Shown: positions 53,401 to 61,504, numbered from the stretch's first letter. The stretch: 64,000 nt of DNA from an uncultured bacterium (GCA_947647735.1 CANSLJ010000003.1:124001-188000); one strand, 5' to 3'. A program made the numbers and translations. The notes: generated by a model from the sequence alone, not told the origin.

Positions 53401-54236
53401 CGATAGAGAAAGATGCCTATATAAAGGGATGTCGGATTATTTTGGAAAAAGCAAAGAGTTCACCTTTTATGGTACATATTTATTTTGACCTGTTGTTTAA
53501 TCATGTATACAATAAGCCGGAAGAACTTATCGCGAAATTTGCAGGGCATTTGGAACTGCTGGAGGAAATTTATGATCTGATGCTGTTGCATGATAGTAAT
53601 CATGACTATCATGGCGTGTTTTTATCAGCGATCTGTTCAGAGCATTCTTCTATGACAGAGCGGTATATAGAGTACTTGACAAGTAAAGCTGATGGGGCAT
53701 ACAGAAGGAACCAGAGGCGGAACAGTTGTTTTTGGGCACTGGATGACTGCATGGATATTTACGATAGAATGTTTGAGCGACTGATAATGCATGTTCAATT
53801 TCCGAGAATTTCCGTACCGTATTTTCTGGAAAGTATTTTGCTGCAGACTTACGGCAATGAGGATTGGAAGCGGAAACAAGATGAGTGGATCAGGCGGTGT
53901 ATACGGCAGAACGCCAATGATAAAATAAAGATGTACTGTTTATTTGCAGTGATAGCTAAACTTGAAACTGATAGAAAGATGGAGTATATCAGGCTGTTCC
54001 TTGAGAATGATGAGGTACTTGAGGATTTTGAGAATATCCCTTTGACGCCTGTATCATGGGGATATTCAGGGAGCGTAGTGCCTGTTTATTCCTCTTGGAT
54101 AGATTTTTTGGAATCGCTGCTGCCGGAGTTTACCGGTTTAAAATGGATCAGGCATAAAAAATATGTGGAGACTAAAATAAGCAATCTGAAAAAATGGATA
54201 GAGACAGAGGAAATTGAAGAGATTTTGAGGGGATGA
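50496..54236 (+). CDS. PD-(D/E)XK nuclease-STAND NTPase, candidate anti-phage protein
   Basis: A 1246-residue protein. The N-terminus (about 15-130) looks like an Mrr-type PD-(D/E)XK domain: P52-D53 in RGTPDTYF and E67 in FVEYTTQ. From about 175 a STAND-type P-loop NTPase follows (nSTAND3-like): Walker A GASGAGKT (210-217), Walker B YILFIDDANQL, then a winged-helix region. The remaining 700 residues are helical and repeat-like, typical of a sensor domain. Nuclease-NTPase-repeat order is that of Avs-like defence proteins. The ATG at 50496 uses GGAGG at 11 nt; an in-frame ATG at 50475 would place that GGAGG inside the gene. It lies alone between spoVAD and spoVAE. Confidence 0.82.
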   Translation: MAGIESIKQKILQLDAGSFQNLCDAYLCKSGYSNIVSLGGEAGTRKTTRGTPDTYFYTSDGKYIFVEYTTQKEGLAAKIKGDVEKCMDTAKTGISHDKISEIIYCHTSSNITPAQDHEVRMLCEKAGIKFTMIGIDQLAEDLYLIHHSIARDFLGISVSTDQIQSCDDFVKDYNANRMAAPLDYQFLFRKEEMDQIDAAFQEVDIVVLSGASGAGKTRLALHYAKCYSEVHHAKFYCIHSNALPIYEDLKFFVDKPGDYILFIDDANQLSGLQYVLHYVTMKAEKYHVKILITVRDYALQKVINDICAVSLYRVINIDTFTNEEIKELVETTLGILNAEYQERIAGIAQGNARLAILAGRIACESNRLDSISDVSQLYDDYYGSFLEKDHLLTDKMTCVTAGIAAFLEAIHLDHLDVFMPILQEGGLNRDQFIENIRKLHEKEIVDIYHDKAVRFSDQCLSNYLVKYVFYDKKLLSLSAVIDVCFQAHRERTIGAVNTLLNIFRNEELIAFVEREVKILWEKLAKEDAPYFSDFIRAFFRVDPTETLLLLQQEIEREKDVIMEASKIDTESGKNDQFINNAVIEILGGFAYMEDLPAALDLFFAYYQKRPDLYMKFYHALNRYFGINKNSIEYGFYAQIHLLKKITEYADNWEHEPVIILFLEAAEELLKLHFSPAEGGEKNTIRIYQIPLELSDGVREYRKLVWESMMGLCRRENYKEKVRKVLKSYGGMVEEVSIPVMEYDLSYIRAIMETCFLPGELPNSFLADHLLQVFTRMGISCEGLFEEYFQEKSFQLYSLLKGPGYGEEKDYTVRENEKRRKIGELVIEGGLAILKQMIDVLCGIDGSDHEKWEVTDGLGMAFEALTGNAEEYVGAIKYYIEKNTPGNLYSTVLVKSLFSMLPDSEVYLLISESEYDQKNAWLYAYYHELPEGFVTEKHLQCLYEYLADDSDRMITSSSLRDVDFLMKYKAIEKDAYIKGCRIILEKAKSSPFMVHIYFDLLFNHVYNKPEELIAKFAGHLELLEEIYDLMLLHDSNHDYHGVFLSAICSEHSSMTERYIEYLTSKADGAYRRNQRRNSCFWALDDCMDIYDRMFERLIMHVQFPRISVPYFLESILLQTYGNEDWKRKQDEWIRRCIRQNANDKIKMYCLFAVIAKLETDRKMEYIRLFLENDEVLEDFENIPLTPVSWGYSGSVVPVYSSWIDFLESLLPEFTGLKWIRHKKYVETKISNLKKWIETEEIEEILRG

Positions 54237-54338
54237 AGGTTGGAGATGCAGAATTTTCATATACTGGAAAATCCTGTTATGAGAAGATTAAAATTTCCTT
54301 AAATTTGTGGTGTTCACCGCTTTTCCGGCAAAAAAGAG

Positions 54339-54367
54339 TTGACACAATTTCCGGGCGTGCGTATGAT
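54339..54367 (+). promoter_or_regulatory. Promoter for the secreted protein gene
   Basis: TTGACA (54339-54344), a 17-bp spacer and TATGAT (54362-54367), 43 nt ahead of the start at 54411. Confidence 0.7.
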
Positions 54368-54410
54368 GAAAGTAGTAACATTTTCGAAGCACTGGAATAG
54401 GAGGACAACC

Positions 54411-55175
54411 ATGAAAGTATGGAAAAAAATGACGGCGCTTGTTCTGGCGGCAGCAGTGACTGTGGGCACACCTTTAGTTGCCTGCGCGGAGCCGAATGCC
54501 TGGATTGACGGAAATACACCGGAAGAATATACGAACAGGGTAACCACCACGGCGGGAGATATTATATGGCCGTCTGTTGTAACGGATTTTCATGCATCGG
54601 ATTTAGCAGCGCTGGTGCCGATCACTCCGATGAATGTATTTGATGCGGAGACTGGGGCAAATATCAGTTATTATCCGGATGCGTCTACCCATGTTTATAT
54701 TGCGAACAACAGAGAATACGGTCAGCTTGCGAAAGGTGCACTGGATAGCGCCAGATATGCGGTGGGTGCACAGATGGGCCCTTCCTTCACAATGAACCTG
54801 TTCTTATATGAGGGCGGTGTTTATAAGCCGAGGGAAAGCACAGTACAGGAAATGGATTTTGTGATGGAGATTCCCAAGTCTCTCAGGGATAATGCAAGGG
54901 ATTATGCAGTGCTTAGACTGAATGTAGACGGAACAGTATCATATTTGACAGATTTAGATACGGATCCCAAAACAGTCACATTCCGGACGAATTATTTCGG
55001 AACATACAGCGTATACTGCCTTGTTTATGGTGGACATGGATGCTTCGATGCGTTTAAACCGGTTCAGCTTCAGATAGTAGATCAGGCAACGCTTGCAATG
55101 TGGAAAGCCATGGGGATTCCGACAGATCCGGTAACTCTGGCAGCGTTAGGATTTCAGGCTGCTCCTGTGCAGTAA
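54411..55175 (+). CDS. Secreted or lipid-anchored protein of unknown function
   Basis: A 254-residue protein with a signal peptide (KVWKKMTALVLAAAVTVG). The cleavage region TPLVACAEPN could be read as a lipobox LVAC or as a signal peptidase I site after ACA. The mature part has no motif I recognise; the segment EIPKSLRDNARDYAVLRLNVDG followed by TVTFRTNYFGTYSVYCL resembles a beta-sandwich used in many Lachnospiraceae surface proteins. AGGAGG fits the ATG at 54411. It has its own promoter and terminator. Confidence 0.8.
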   Translation: MKVWKKMTALVLAAAVTVGTPLVACAEPNAWIDGNTPEEYTNRVTTTAGDIIWPSVVTDFHASDLAALVPITPMNVFDAETGANISYYPDASTHVYIANNREYGQLAKGALDSARYAVGAQMGPSFTMNLFLYEGGVYKPRESTVQEMDFVMEIPKSLRDNARDYAVLRLNVDGTVSYLTDLDTDPKTVTFRTNYFGTYSVYCLVYGGHGCFDAFKPVQLQIVDQATLAMWKAMGIPTDPVTLAALGFQAAPVQ

Positions 55176-55188
55176 AGAGGGAAGGTAT

Positions 55189-55219
55189 ATCCCCGTAGCC
55201 TTTTGCTGCGGGGATTTTT
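55189..55219 (+). terminator. Terminator after secreted protein gene
   Basis: ATCCCCGTAGC pairs with GCTGCGGGGAT (11 bp, one wobble) around CTTTT, followed by five Ts. Confidence 0.8.
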
Positions 55220-55243
55220 AACGTCTGAAGGAAGGACAGCAAA

Positions 55244-55474
55244 GTGAGAAAAATGGAATTTAAGATGGAGCGCTCCGGGCTGTTAGAAAAGGGCGATAAG
55301 GTTACTGTAACAGAGGGGGTACTTCCCAGTAACTACTATTATACGATAGATCCGTCCCTTGCGATGTCTGGCAATTTTCCGTTTTCGGAGCGGATGACGG
55401 CTAGGGAAGGGATTGTGATCAGCGTGGAGGAGCGTTCTGCTGGATTTTATGTGACAGCGGAGTTTGAAGAATAG
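55244..55474 (+). CDS. Small protein of unknown function
   Basis: A 76-residue protein starting at GTG 55244 with AAGGA upstream; an ATG at 55253 is the alternative. The sequence (LLEKGDKVTVTEGVLPSN, IVISVEER, FYVTAEFEE) suggests a small all-beta domain. No signal peptide or membrane helix. It lies between a terminator and ridA. No function can be assigned. Confidence 0.6.
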   Translation: MRKMEFKMERSGLLEKGDKVTVTEGVLPSNYYYTIDPSLAMSGNFPFSERMTAREGIVISVEERSAGFYVTAEFEE

Positions 55475-55564
55475 ATCAGCGACAAAATCAGCAGATGTGT
55501 ATTAGAAGAAGGCAAATGCATTGAATAATACGATGCATGGCGGAACTGGAATGGAGGACATACT

Positions 55565-55939
55565 ATGTTAAAAAAAGTGGCAACAGACAAGGCACCAGCG
55601 GCAATCGGACCATACTCTCAGGGGATCATTGCGAATGGATTTTTATTTGCTTCCGGGCAGATTCCGATCAATCCTGCAACAGGGGAGATTGAGGGGGAGG
55701 ATATTACGGAACAGGCAGAACTTGTGATGAAAAATATCGGTGAGATTCTGAAAGAAGCAGGTATCACTTATGAAAATGTGGTAAAGACTACCTGTTTTTT
55801 GGCAGATATGGCTGACTTTGGGGTGTTCAATGCTGTTTATGAGAAATACTTTACCGGGAAGCCGGCAAGAAGCTGTGTGGCGGTGAAGCAACTGCCGAAA
55901 AATGTGCTCTGTGAAGTGGAAGTGATCGGTGTGATCTGA
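55565..55939 (+). CDS. ridA: RidA-family enamine/imine deaminase
   Basis: A 124-residue RidA/YjgF protein, which hydrolyses reactive enamines and imines made by PLP enzymes. The N-terminal AIGPYSQGI, the central ASGQIPINPATG and the C-terminal RSCVAVKQLPKN (with the substrate-binding arginine) are intact. GGAGG precedes the start. Confidence 0.95.
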   Translation: MLKKVATDKAPAAIGPYSQGIIANGFLFASGQIPINPATGEIEGEDITEQAELVMKNIGEILKEAGITYENVVKTTCFLADMADFGVFNAVYEKYFTGKPARSCVAVKQLPKNVLCEVEVIGVI

Positions 55940-56041
55940 GAGGTATTCTACGGAAAAGCGGTTTTTGGCCCGGTTGGAAGAAAGGGATAAGATAGGGAAA
56001 GGATAGATCAGGTATTTTTGGTGAAGACCTGAAAAACGATA

Positions 56042-56542
56042 ATGGCGGATAAAAATAATATCATTCTCATCGGTATGCCTGGTGCGGGGAAAAGTACGGT
56101 GGGAGTTGTTCTTGCAAAGAAGAGAGGCTGTCGTTTTGTGGACAGCGACCTTTTGATTCAGGAAAAATATGACGCCCTGTTGCATGAATTGATCTCAAAA
56201 TACGGAACAGAGGGTTTCTGGAAAATAGAGGAGGAAGTGAATGCCTCGATTGAGGCACAGCGTACGATCATAGCCACAGGAGGCAGCGTGATATACGGAC
56301 CTGCCGCAATGGAGCATTTCAGGGAAATCGGTACAGTAGTTTATCTGAAGCTGTCCTGTGAAACGATCAGGGAACGACTGGGGAATCTGAATGAACGGGG
56401 TGTGACGCTTCGGGAGGGACAGACACTTCAGGATCTGTACGAAGAGAGAGTGCCCCTCTATGAAAAGTATGCAGATATCATACTGGACTGTGAAAAAAAG
56501 AGAATCCGTGAAATCGCAGCGGAACTCTGTAAAATAGGATAG
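56042..56542 (+). CDS. aroK: Shikimate kinase
   Basis: A 166-residue P-loop kinase for the fifth step of the chorismate pathway. Walker A is GMPGAGKST at residues 11-19; the shikimate-binding DSD and ATGGSV, and an RGV lid segment, are present. No strong ribosome site precedes the ATG. It stands apart from other aro genes. Confidence 0.9.
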   Translation: MADKNNIILIGMPGAGKSTVGVVLAKKRGCRFVDSDLLIQEKYDALLHELISKYGTEGFWKIEEEVNASIEAQRTIIATGGSVIYGPAAMEHFREIGTVVYLKLSCETIRERLGNLNERGVTLREGQTLQDLYEERVPLYEKYADIILDCEKKRIREIAAELCKIG

Positions 56543-56597
56543 CGGAAGCTTTCTGCTTTTATGAAGTGAAAAGTAAACGGAACAGTATAAAAAGTGA

Positions 56598-56640
56598 AAA
56601 CCTCCACATACTAAAATCCAAAGGTATGTGGAGGTTTATT
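56598..56640 (+). promoter_or_regulatory. Hairpin sequestering the spoVAE ribosome site
   Basis: AAACCTCCACATAC (56598-56611) pairs perfectly over 14 bp with GTATGTGGAGGTTT (56624-56637) around a 12-nt loop. The GGAGG at 56630-56634 is the spoVAE ribosome site, 6 nt before ATG. Sequence and position resemble the spoVAD hairpin at 49330. Confidence 0.75.
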
Positions 56641-56997
56641 ATGGATTATTTTCATGCATTTTGGGTAGGCGGATTAATCTGTGCTCTGGCACAGATATTA
56701 TTGGAAAGAACAAAGATGCTGCCAGGGAGGATCATGGTGCTTTTAGTATGTATTGGAGCGGTGCTCAGCTTCATCGGACTTTACGATCCTCTGGCAGAAT
56801 TTGCTGGCGCAGGCGTCACAGTTCCCTTAATGGGCTTTGGACACAACTTAATGAAAGGTGTCCGGGAAGCAGTGGATGAAAACGGCTTTATCGGCCTGTT
56901 CATGGGAGGCTTCAAAGCTGCCGCCGTAGGAACCGGCGCCGCCCTCATTTTCGGTTATTTAGCCAGTCTGATCTTTCAGCCAAAAATGAAGAAGTAA
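56641..56997 (+). CDS. spoVAE: Stage V sporulation protein AE
   Basis: A 118-residue membrane protein of the SpoVAC/SpoVAEb family: FWVGGLICALAQILL, GLYDPLAEFAGAGVTVPLMGFG and about four hydrophobic segments. It completes the dipicolinic-acid channel set. The ATG at 56641 follows the hairpin; the frame opens earlier without homology. It is separated from spoVAD by about 6.2 kb of unrelated genes. Confidence 0.95.
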   Translation: MDYFHAFWVGGLICALAQILLERTKMLPGRIMVLLVCIGAVLSFIGLYDPLAEFAGAGVTVPLMGFGHNLMKGVREAVDENGFIGLFMGGFKAAAVGTGAALIFGYLASLIFQPKMKK

Positions 56998-57133
56998 AGC
57001 AAATATTAAATAAAGGAACAAATTTCCAATGATACAAAAGTTAAGATTCTGTGAAATCTATTGCGGGAAAAGAAAAGGAATGGTATCGTAAAAATAAGCG
57101 TATATTAATAGAGAAAGCGCAGTAAGGATACCT

Positions 57134-58273
57134 ATGGATAACAGAGAAATAATGAGGCGGAGAGGCTCAAGGAGCAGACTGCAAAGACGTGTTCGTGTAC
57201 TGGCGGTCATTACCAGCCTTTCCGTTATTATAACATTCACAACAATTGTAACGAGCATTGGCGTGTGCTTTTATTTTAAGAAGCAGAGTGAGGAAAGGGA
57301 AGTCTTTGCCGAGGAGACATCCAGAGAAGAAGAGGACGATCAGGCGGTAGAGGCCATTTCAGATGAGGTGATTTATACCCAGGAGGAGGTGGACTCACTA
57401 GTGACTACAGCAGTCACTAATGCCATTGACAATGCGGATTCGGAACTTTTACAGATTTTGCGGGGGCGGCTTGAGAATGGAGATGGTACCATGACGATCC
57501 TGCGGGATCTGTATCCGGAGCATGTGGTGATGCTGGATTCTGGCCAGTATTATTTTCTGCCGTTGCAGGAAGATCTGGCGATGAATACATATATCGATGA
57601 GAACTTTATCTCTGAGGAAAATGGATTTGTGTCCTACCAGAACGACGGTGAGGTACTGACCAGAAAAGGGATCGATGTCTCAAAGTATCAGGGTGAGATA
57701 GACTGGGAAGCGGTCAAAAATGACGGGATAGATTATGCAATCATCAGAGTAGGCATTCGCGGTTACAGCGAGGGCGGCATTGTGGAAGATGAATTTTTCC
57801 GTCAGAATATAGAAGGAGCGATTGCTAACAATATTCCTGTGGGGGTCTATTTCTTTACGCAGGCGGTCAATGAAGCAGAAGCGTTAGAGGAAGCCGACTT
57901 TGTGATCGAGATGCTGCAGGGATATCAATTGACTTATCCGGTCTATCTGGATATCGAGGACGTTAAGAAGGAAAGCTGCCGGACCAACGGCCTGACGGTG
58001 GAAGAGCGGACAAACAATGCAAAGGTGTTTCTGGAGCGGATCAGGGAGGCAGGATATCAACCGGCACTGTACGGCAACATGAAATCTTTCCTGTTGATGG
58101 TGGATCTGGCATCACTGGAACAGTATGATAAATGGTTCGCCGGATATACCCTGCCGATCTATTATCCCTATGAATATAAAATGCTTCAGTATTCTGAAAA
58201 GGGGAGGGTTGCCGGTGTTCCGGCGCAGGTGGATGTGAATATCTGCTTTAAAGATTACGAAGGAGAAAACTGA
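57134..58273 (+). CDS. GH25 muramidase with N-terminal membrane anchor
   Basis: A 379-residue protein: a basic N-terminus, a membrane helix at about 22-48, an acidic linker, then a glycoside hydrolase family 25 lysozyme domain from about 175 (KGIDVSKYQGEIDWEAVK, YFFTQAVNEAEA, YPVYLDIED). GH25 enzymes cleave the peptidoglycan glycan strand using the paired Asp/Glu of the DIE motif. The start at 57134 is preceded only by a weak GGAT. It is followed after 1 nt by the DUF1294 gene. Confidence 0.9.
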   Translation: MDNREIMRRRGSRSRLQRRVRVLAVITSLSVIITFTTIVTSIGVCFYFKKQSEEREVFAEETSREEEDDQAVEAISDEVIYTQEEVDSLVTTAVTNAIDNADSELLQILRGRLENGDGTMTILRDLYPEHVVMLDSGQYYFLPLQEDLAMNTYIDENFISEENGFVSYQNDGEVLTRKGIDVSKYQGEIDWEAVKNDGIDYAIIRVGIRGYSEGGIVEDEFFRQNIEGAIANNIPVGVYFFTQAVNEAEALEEADFVIEMLQGYQLTYPVYLDIEDVKKESCRTNGLTVEERTNNAKVFLERIREAGYQPALYGNMKSFLLMVDLASLEQYDKWFAGYTLPIYYPYEYKMLQYSEKGRVAGVPAQVDVNICFKDYEGEN

Positions 58274-58274
58274 T

Positions 58275-58568
58275 ATGACAGTATTTCAGGTTATCATATA
58301 TTATCTGATCACAATAAATCTGCTGGGGTTTTTGTTTATGGGACTGGATAAATGGAAAGCAAAAAAGCGCGCCTGGAGGATACCCGAGGCAACGCTTCTT
58401 CTGATCTCCGCGCTCGGCGGCGCGGTGGGTTCCATGATCGGCATGCACCTGTTCCGCCATAAGACAAGACACTGGTATTTTCTGTACGGCATTCCGGCAA
58501 TGCTGGCGGTACATATCCTGATCGCCCTTTTTATCTGGAAGGGGCCAGTGCAGTTTATCTTACTATAA
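58275..58568 (+). CDS. DUF1294 membrane protein
   Basis: A 97-residue protein with about three membrane helices and the family signature FLFMGLDKWKAKKRAWRIPE followed by HKTRHWYF. Function unknown. AAGGAG lies inside the end of the muramidase gene, so the two are coupled. Confidence 0.9.
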   Translation: MTVFQVIIYYLITINLLGFLFMGLDKWKAKKRAWRIPEATLLLISALGGAVGSMIGMHLFRHKTRHWYFLYGIPAMLAVHILIALFIWKGPVQFILL

Positions 58569-58581
58569 AATAGTGAGCTCT

Positions 58582-58617
58582 GCTCACATTACGAGCTTCG
58601 CTCACATTGCGAGATTC
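58582..58617. repeat. Short tandem repeat between DUF1294 and degV
   Basis: Two adjacent 18-nt units, GCTCACATTACGAGCTTC (58582-58599) and GCTCACATTGCGAGATTC (58600-58617), differ at two positions; a partial unit precedes them. Each carries small GAGC/GCTC inverted repeats. Confidence 0.6.
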
Positions 58618-58623
58618 GCAAAC

Positions 58624-59463
58624 TCAGATCGCAACGATCACACCGCCCTCGTTGGCGTACATGGAACTGACGCCGGCGGTATCGAGTATCTTCACCATCT
58701 TAAATGTTGCCCGCGCAAGCAGCAGGTCCCTCACCATATTTGCCCTGGAGGGACAGTTGCAGTGGGAGATATAGAGCGCCTTTGTGTTCAGGTTTTTCCC
58801 TTCGCTGACGATCGTGTCAGCCATTTTGGCAAGTGCCTTGTTTATGCCGACAGCCTGGCCTTTCTGGATTATGACACCTCTGTCAGCTCCCATCACGGGC
58901 TTGATGCTGAGGGTGGAAGCGATCAGCGCCTTCACGCCGGTGAGCCTGCCGTTTTTTCGCAGAGTGTCCAGATTATCCAGCACAAAGTAGGTACTCATGG
59001 CGCCGCGGAAGGCCTCCAGTTTTTTGACGATCTGATCGAAGGACATTGTGCCTTCCTCCTCCCATTCCATGACCTTCATGGCAAGCTGTGTTTCGCCGAT
59101 GCTGGCAGACTCAGAATCACATATATAGATATCTTTTTTTCCGAATTCTTCTTCATAAAGATTTTTTCCCAGCACGGCGCTGTTGTAGCTGCCGCTCAGG
59201 TGGGAGGAGAGGGTAATGCAGTAAACGTGTTCCGCATCGCATCTGTAAGCCTCTTTGTAGCGCTCCGGAGAAGGACAGGCGGATTTCGGGCACTTCGGAT
59301 AGGCAGCCACTTTATCCAGAAAATCCCGCTGGTCAAAGCTTTCGTCGTCCGGGATCTGACAGTCCCCCACTTCCAGTGTCAGCGGAATACGTTCGAAGCG
59401 GGAATCATTTTTATATTCATCAGGAAGTTCACAGCAACTGTCCACAACAATCTTATAACGCAT
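58624..59463 (-). CDS. DegV-family fatty-acid-binding protein
   Basis: A 279-residue DegV protein. DegV/FakB proteins hold a fatty acid for phosphorylation by FakA. Family features: VDSCCELP at the N-terminus, SACPSPERY, ITLSSHLSGSYNSA and the C-terminal HCNCPSRA. The reverse-strand start at 59463 has GGAG upstream. No fakA is nearby. Confidence 0.93.
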   Translation of the reverse strand: MRYKIVVDSCCELPDEYKNDSRFERIPLTLEVGDCQIPDDESFDQRDFLDKVAAYPKCPKSACPSPERYKEAYRCDAEHVYCITLSSHLSGSYNSAVLGKNLYEEEFGKKDIYICDSESASIGETQLAMKVMEWEEEGTMSFDQIVKKLEAFRGAMSTYFVLDNLDTLRKNGRLTGVKALIASTLSIKPVMGADRGVIIQKGQAVGINKALAKMADTIVSEGKNLNTKALYISHCNCPSRANMVRDLLLARATFKMVKILDTAGVSSMYANEGGVIVAI

Positions 59464-59572
59464 TTACTTTCTCCATTTCTTTTTTTAAAAATAACTTTAT
59501 CATCTAGTTTTTATTACTACATGATGATATCATAAGAAACCTGTTATTGCAATAGTCTCAAGAAAAATTTTG

Positions 59573-59581
59573 TGCTATACT
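59573..59581 (+). promoter_or_regulatory. Extended -10 promoter for the epimerase-like gene
   Basis: TGCTATACT gives the hexamer TATACT (59576-59581) with an extended TGn, about 34 nt ahead of the start. No clear -35. Confidence 0.45.
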
Positions 59582-59614
59582 TGACATATTAATACAGGAA
59601 AGGGGATGAAAAAT

Positions 59615-60496
59615 ATGGAATTTTTCTTAAGGAATGAAAAACTGGAGGCAAAAATCTGCTCAAAGGGGGCGGAGCTTGTTTCGCTGAAAAGGAACGGCAC
59701 GGAGTATATGTGGCAGGCTGATCCGGTGTACTGGGGCAGAACGGCGCCGATCCTGTTTCCCTTTGTGGGGAGTCTCAGGGGGAAACAGTATCGTTACGAG
59801 GGAAAGGTTTACGAGATGGGACAGCACGGCTTTGCCCGGGATATGGAGTTTGTGCCCGTATCTCAGACGGAGAGTAAGCTTGTGATGCGGCTTTCGGAGA
59901 CGGAAGAGACGATGAAAAAGTATCCTTTCCGGTTTTCGCTGGAACTTTCCTATGAACTGAGGGATGAGGAACTGGTTGCGGGCTGGCGCGTAAAAAATAC
60001 GGGTGATAAAATGCTGTATTTTTCCATCGGCGGCCATCCGGCGTTCAACTGTCCGATCGAGGGAAAGGGAAACCAGAGCGAGTATATGCTTCGTTTTATG
60101 AAGGAGGGGAAACCTTTGCAGGAGATCATTTCAGCGGTGATCGGGGAAGGCGGCCTTGTGACGGAAGGGACAATAGAATTCGGGCTGGAGGATGGTTATC
60201 TGCCGGTGACGCCGGATCTGTTTGAGACGGATACGATCGTCCTGGAGGGAGGACAGACGGATGAGGTATCGCTCTGTGATCCGGATGGAAAAGAATATCT
60301 GAGCGTAAGCTTTTCCATGCCGCTTGTGGGAATCTGGACGCCGGTTCAGAAAAATGCGCCGTTTCTCTGTATTGAACCCTGGTATGGCAGATGCGATGAC
60401 GCGGACTTTACAGGGGAACTGCCGGAGAAGCGGTGGGGCAATGCGCTGAAGCCGGCGGAGGAATTTGCGGCTTCCTACAGGATTTCGGTAAAATAA
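59615..60496 (+). CDS. Aldose 1-epimerase-family protein
   Basis: A 293-residue galactose-mutarotase-fold protein. Catalytic-type residues are visible in GQHGFARD and GGHPAFNCP, and the C-terminal CIEPWYGRCDD is the LacX/aldose-epimerase subgroup signature. It interconverts sugar anomers; the exact sugar is unknown. I chose ATG 59615 because AGGGG sits 9 nt away; ATG 59606 immediately adjoins that site. Confidence 0.9.
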   Translation: MEFFLRNEKLEAKICSKGAELVSLKRNGTEYMWQADPVYWGRTAPILFPFVGSLRGKQYRYEGKVYEMGQHGFARDMEFVPVSQTESKLVMRLSETEETMKKYPFRFSLELSYELRDEELVAGWRVKNTGDKMLYFSIGGHPAFNCPIEGKGNQSEYMLRFMKEGKPLQEIISAVIGEGGLVTEGTIEFGLEDGYLPVTPDLFETDTIVLEGGQTDEVSLCDPDGKEYLSVSFSMPLVGIWTPVQKNAPFLCIEPWYGRCDDADFTGELPEKRWGNALKPAEEFAASYRISVK

Positions 60497-60565
60497 CAGG
60501 TTTTAGGACGTACCCTGCTCACATAATCATATACAGAGAGATGTTTTATGTAAGCGGGGTAATCT

Positions 60566-61504
60566 ATGGATAAGAAACAGGGTACGATAAACAGTAAAAA
60601 GCTGCTGAAAACAGTTTTCTGGGCACTGATACTGGTGCTGGTCGTGTTTTTCGGAAAGAAGCTTTTGCCGGGGGAAGATGCGGGCGGTGAGAGCGGAAAC
60701 GATGTGTCAGGCAACGACGCTGCAGTGAGCTACCGGGAGAACGATGGAGACGAGATACAAAGAGGCGTGACCGTTGTGTCCTACGGCGGGGAACAGTATG
60801 TGGAAACCTCGGCTTCCGGGAGCTGGGGGCTGGGTTTCGGGGCGGACGGCAGTGAGATGCAGCCCACCGGCAGCCTGTCCAGGGAGGAACTGGCAAAATA
60901 TGATGCCTGGTTTCTGGGGGATGACGGGGAGAAGATACTCTATCTGACTTTTGACTGCGGTTATGAAAACGGCAATACGGAAAATATTCTGGACGCGCTG
61001 AAAAAGCATGATGTGAAAGCCACGTTTTTTGTGGTGGGACATTTTCTGGAGAGCGCGCCGGATCTGGTAAAAAGGATGCAGGAGGAAGGACATATGGTGG
61101 GAAACCATACCTGGCACCATCCCGATATGGATACGATCGCCTCGGAGGATAAATTCCGCGAGGAACTGGAGCTGGTGGCGGATAAATATCAGGAGATCAC
61201 CGGGCAGGAGCTGAACCGCTTCTATCGGCCGCCCCAGGGGAAATATAATCTGAACAATCTGGCGATGGCGCAGAAGCTGGGCTATAAAACAATATTCTGG
61301 AGCCTTGCCTATGTGGACTGGAACGTGGATGCGCAGCCATCGAAGGAGGAGGCTTTTGCAAAACTGACCGGCAGGGTTCACCCCGGGGCCGTTGTGCTGC
61401 TGCACAACACGTCCAAAACCAACGGTGAGATTCTGGATGAACTGTTAACAAAATGGGAAGGAATGGGGTACCGTTTCGGTACTTTAGAGGATCTGACGAA
61501 ATGA
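60566..61504 (+). CDS. pdaA: Polysaccharide deacetylase, PdaA-type
   Basis: A 312-residue protein with a membrane anchor at about 13-32, a G/E/D/N-rich linker and a NodB deacetylase domain from about 125 (LTFDCGYENGNTENIL, ATFFVVGHFL, HTWHHPDM, RFYRPPQGKYN). The FDCGYENG variant of the metal motif and the C-terminal EEAFAKLTGRVHPGAVVLLH are those of PdaA, which makes muramic-delta-lactam in spore cortex. Its 3' end overlaps the GTPase gene by ATGA. Confidence 0.9.
   Translation: MDKKQGTINSKKLLKTVFWALILVLVVFFGKKLLPGEDAGGESGNDVSGNDAAVSYRENDGDEIQRGVTVVSYGGEQYVETSASGSWGLGFGADGSEMQPTGSLSREELAKYDAWFLGDDGEKILYLTFDCGYENGNTENILDALKKHDVKATFFVVGHFLESAPDLVKRMQEEGHMVGNHTWHHPDMDTIASEDKFREELELVADKYQEITGQELNRFYRPPQGKYNLNNLAMAQKLGYKTIFWSLAYVDWNVDAQPSKEEAFAKLTGRVHPGAVVLLHNTSKTNGEILDELLTKWEGMGYRFGTLEDLTK

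Noticed and set aside
40748-56598. Integrated phage or transposon splitting spoVA
   Set aside because: No integrase, transposase, attachment-site duplication or structural phage gene was found in either gap.
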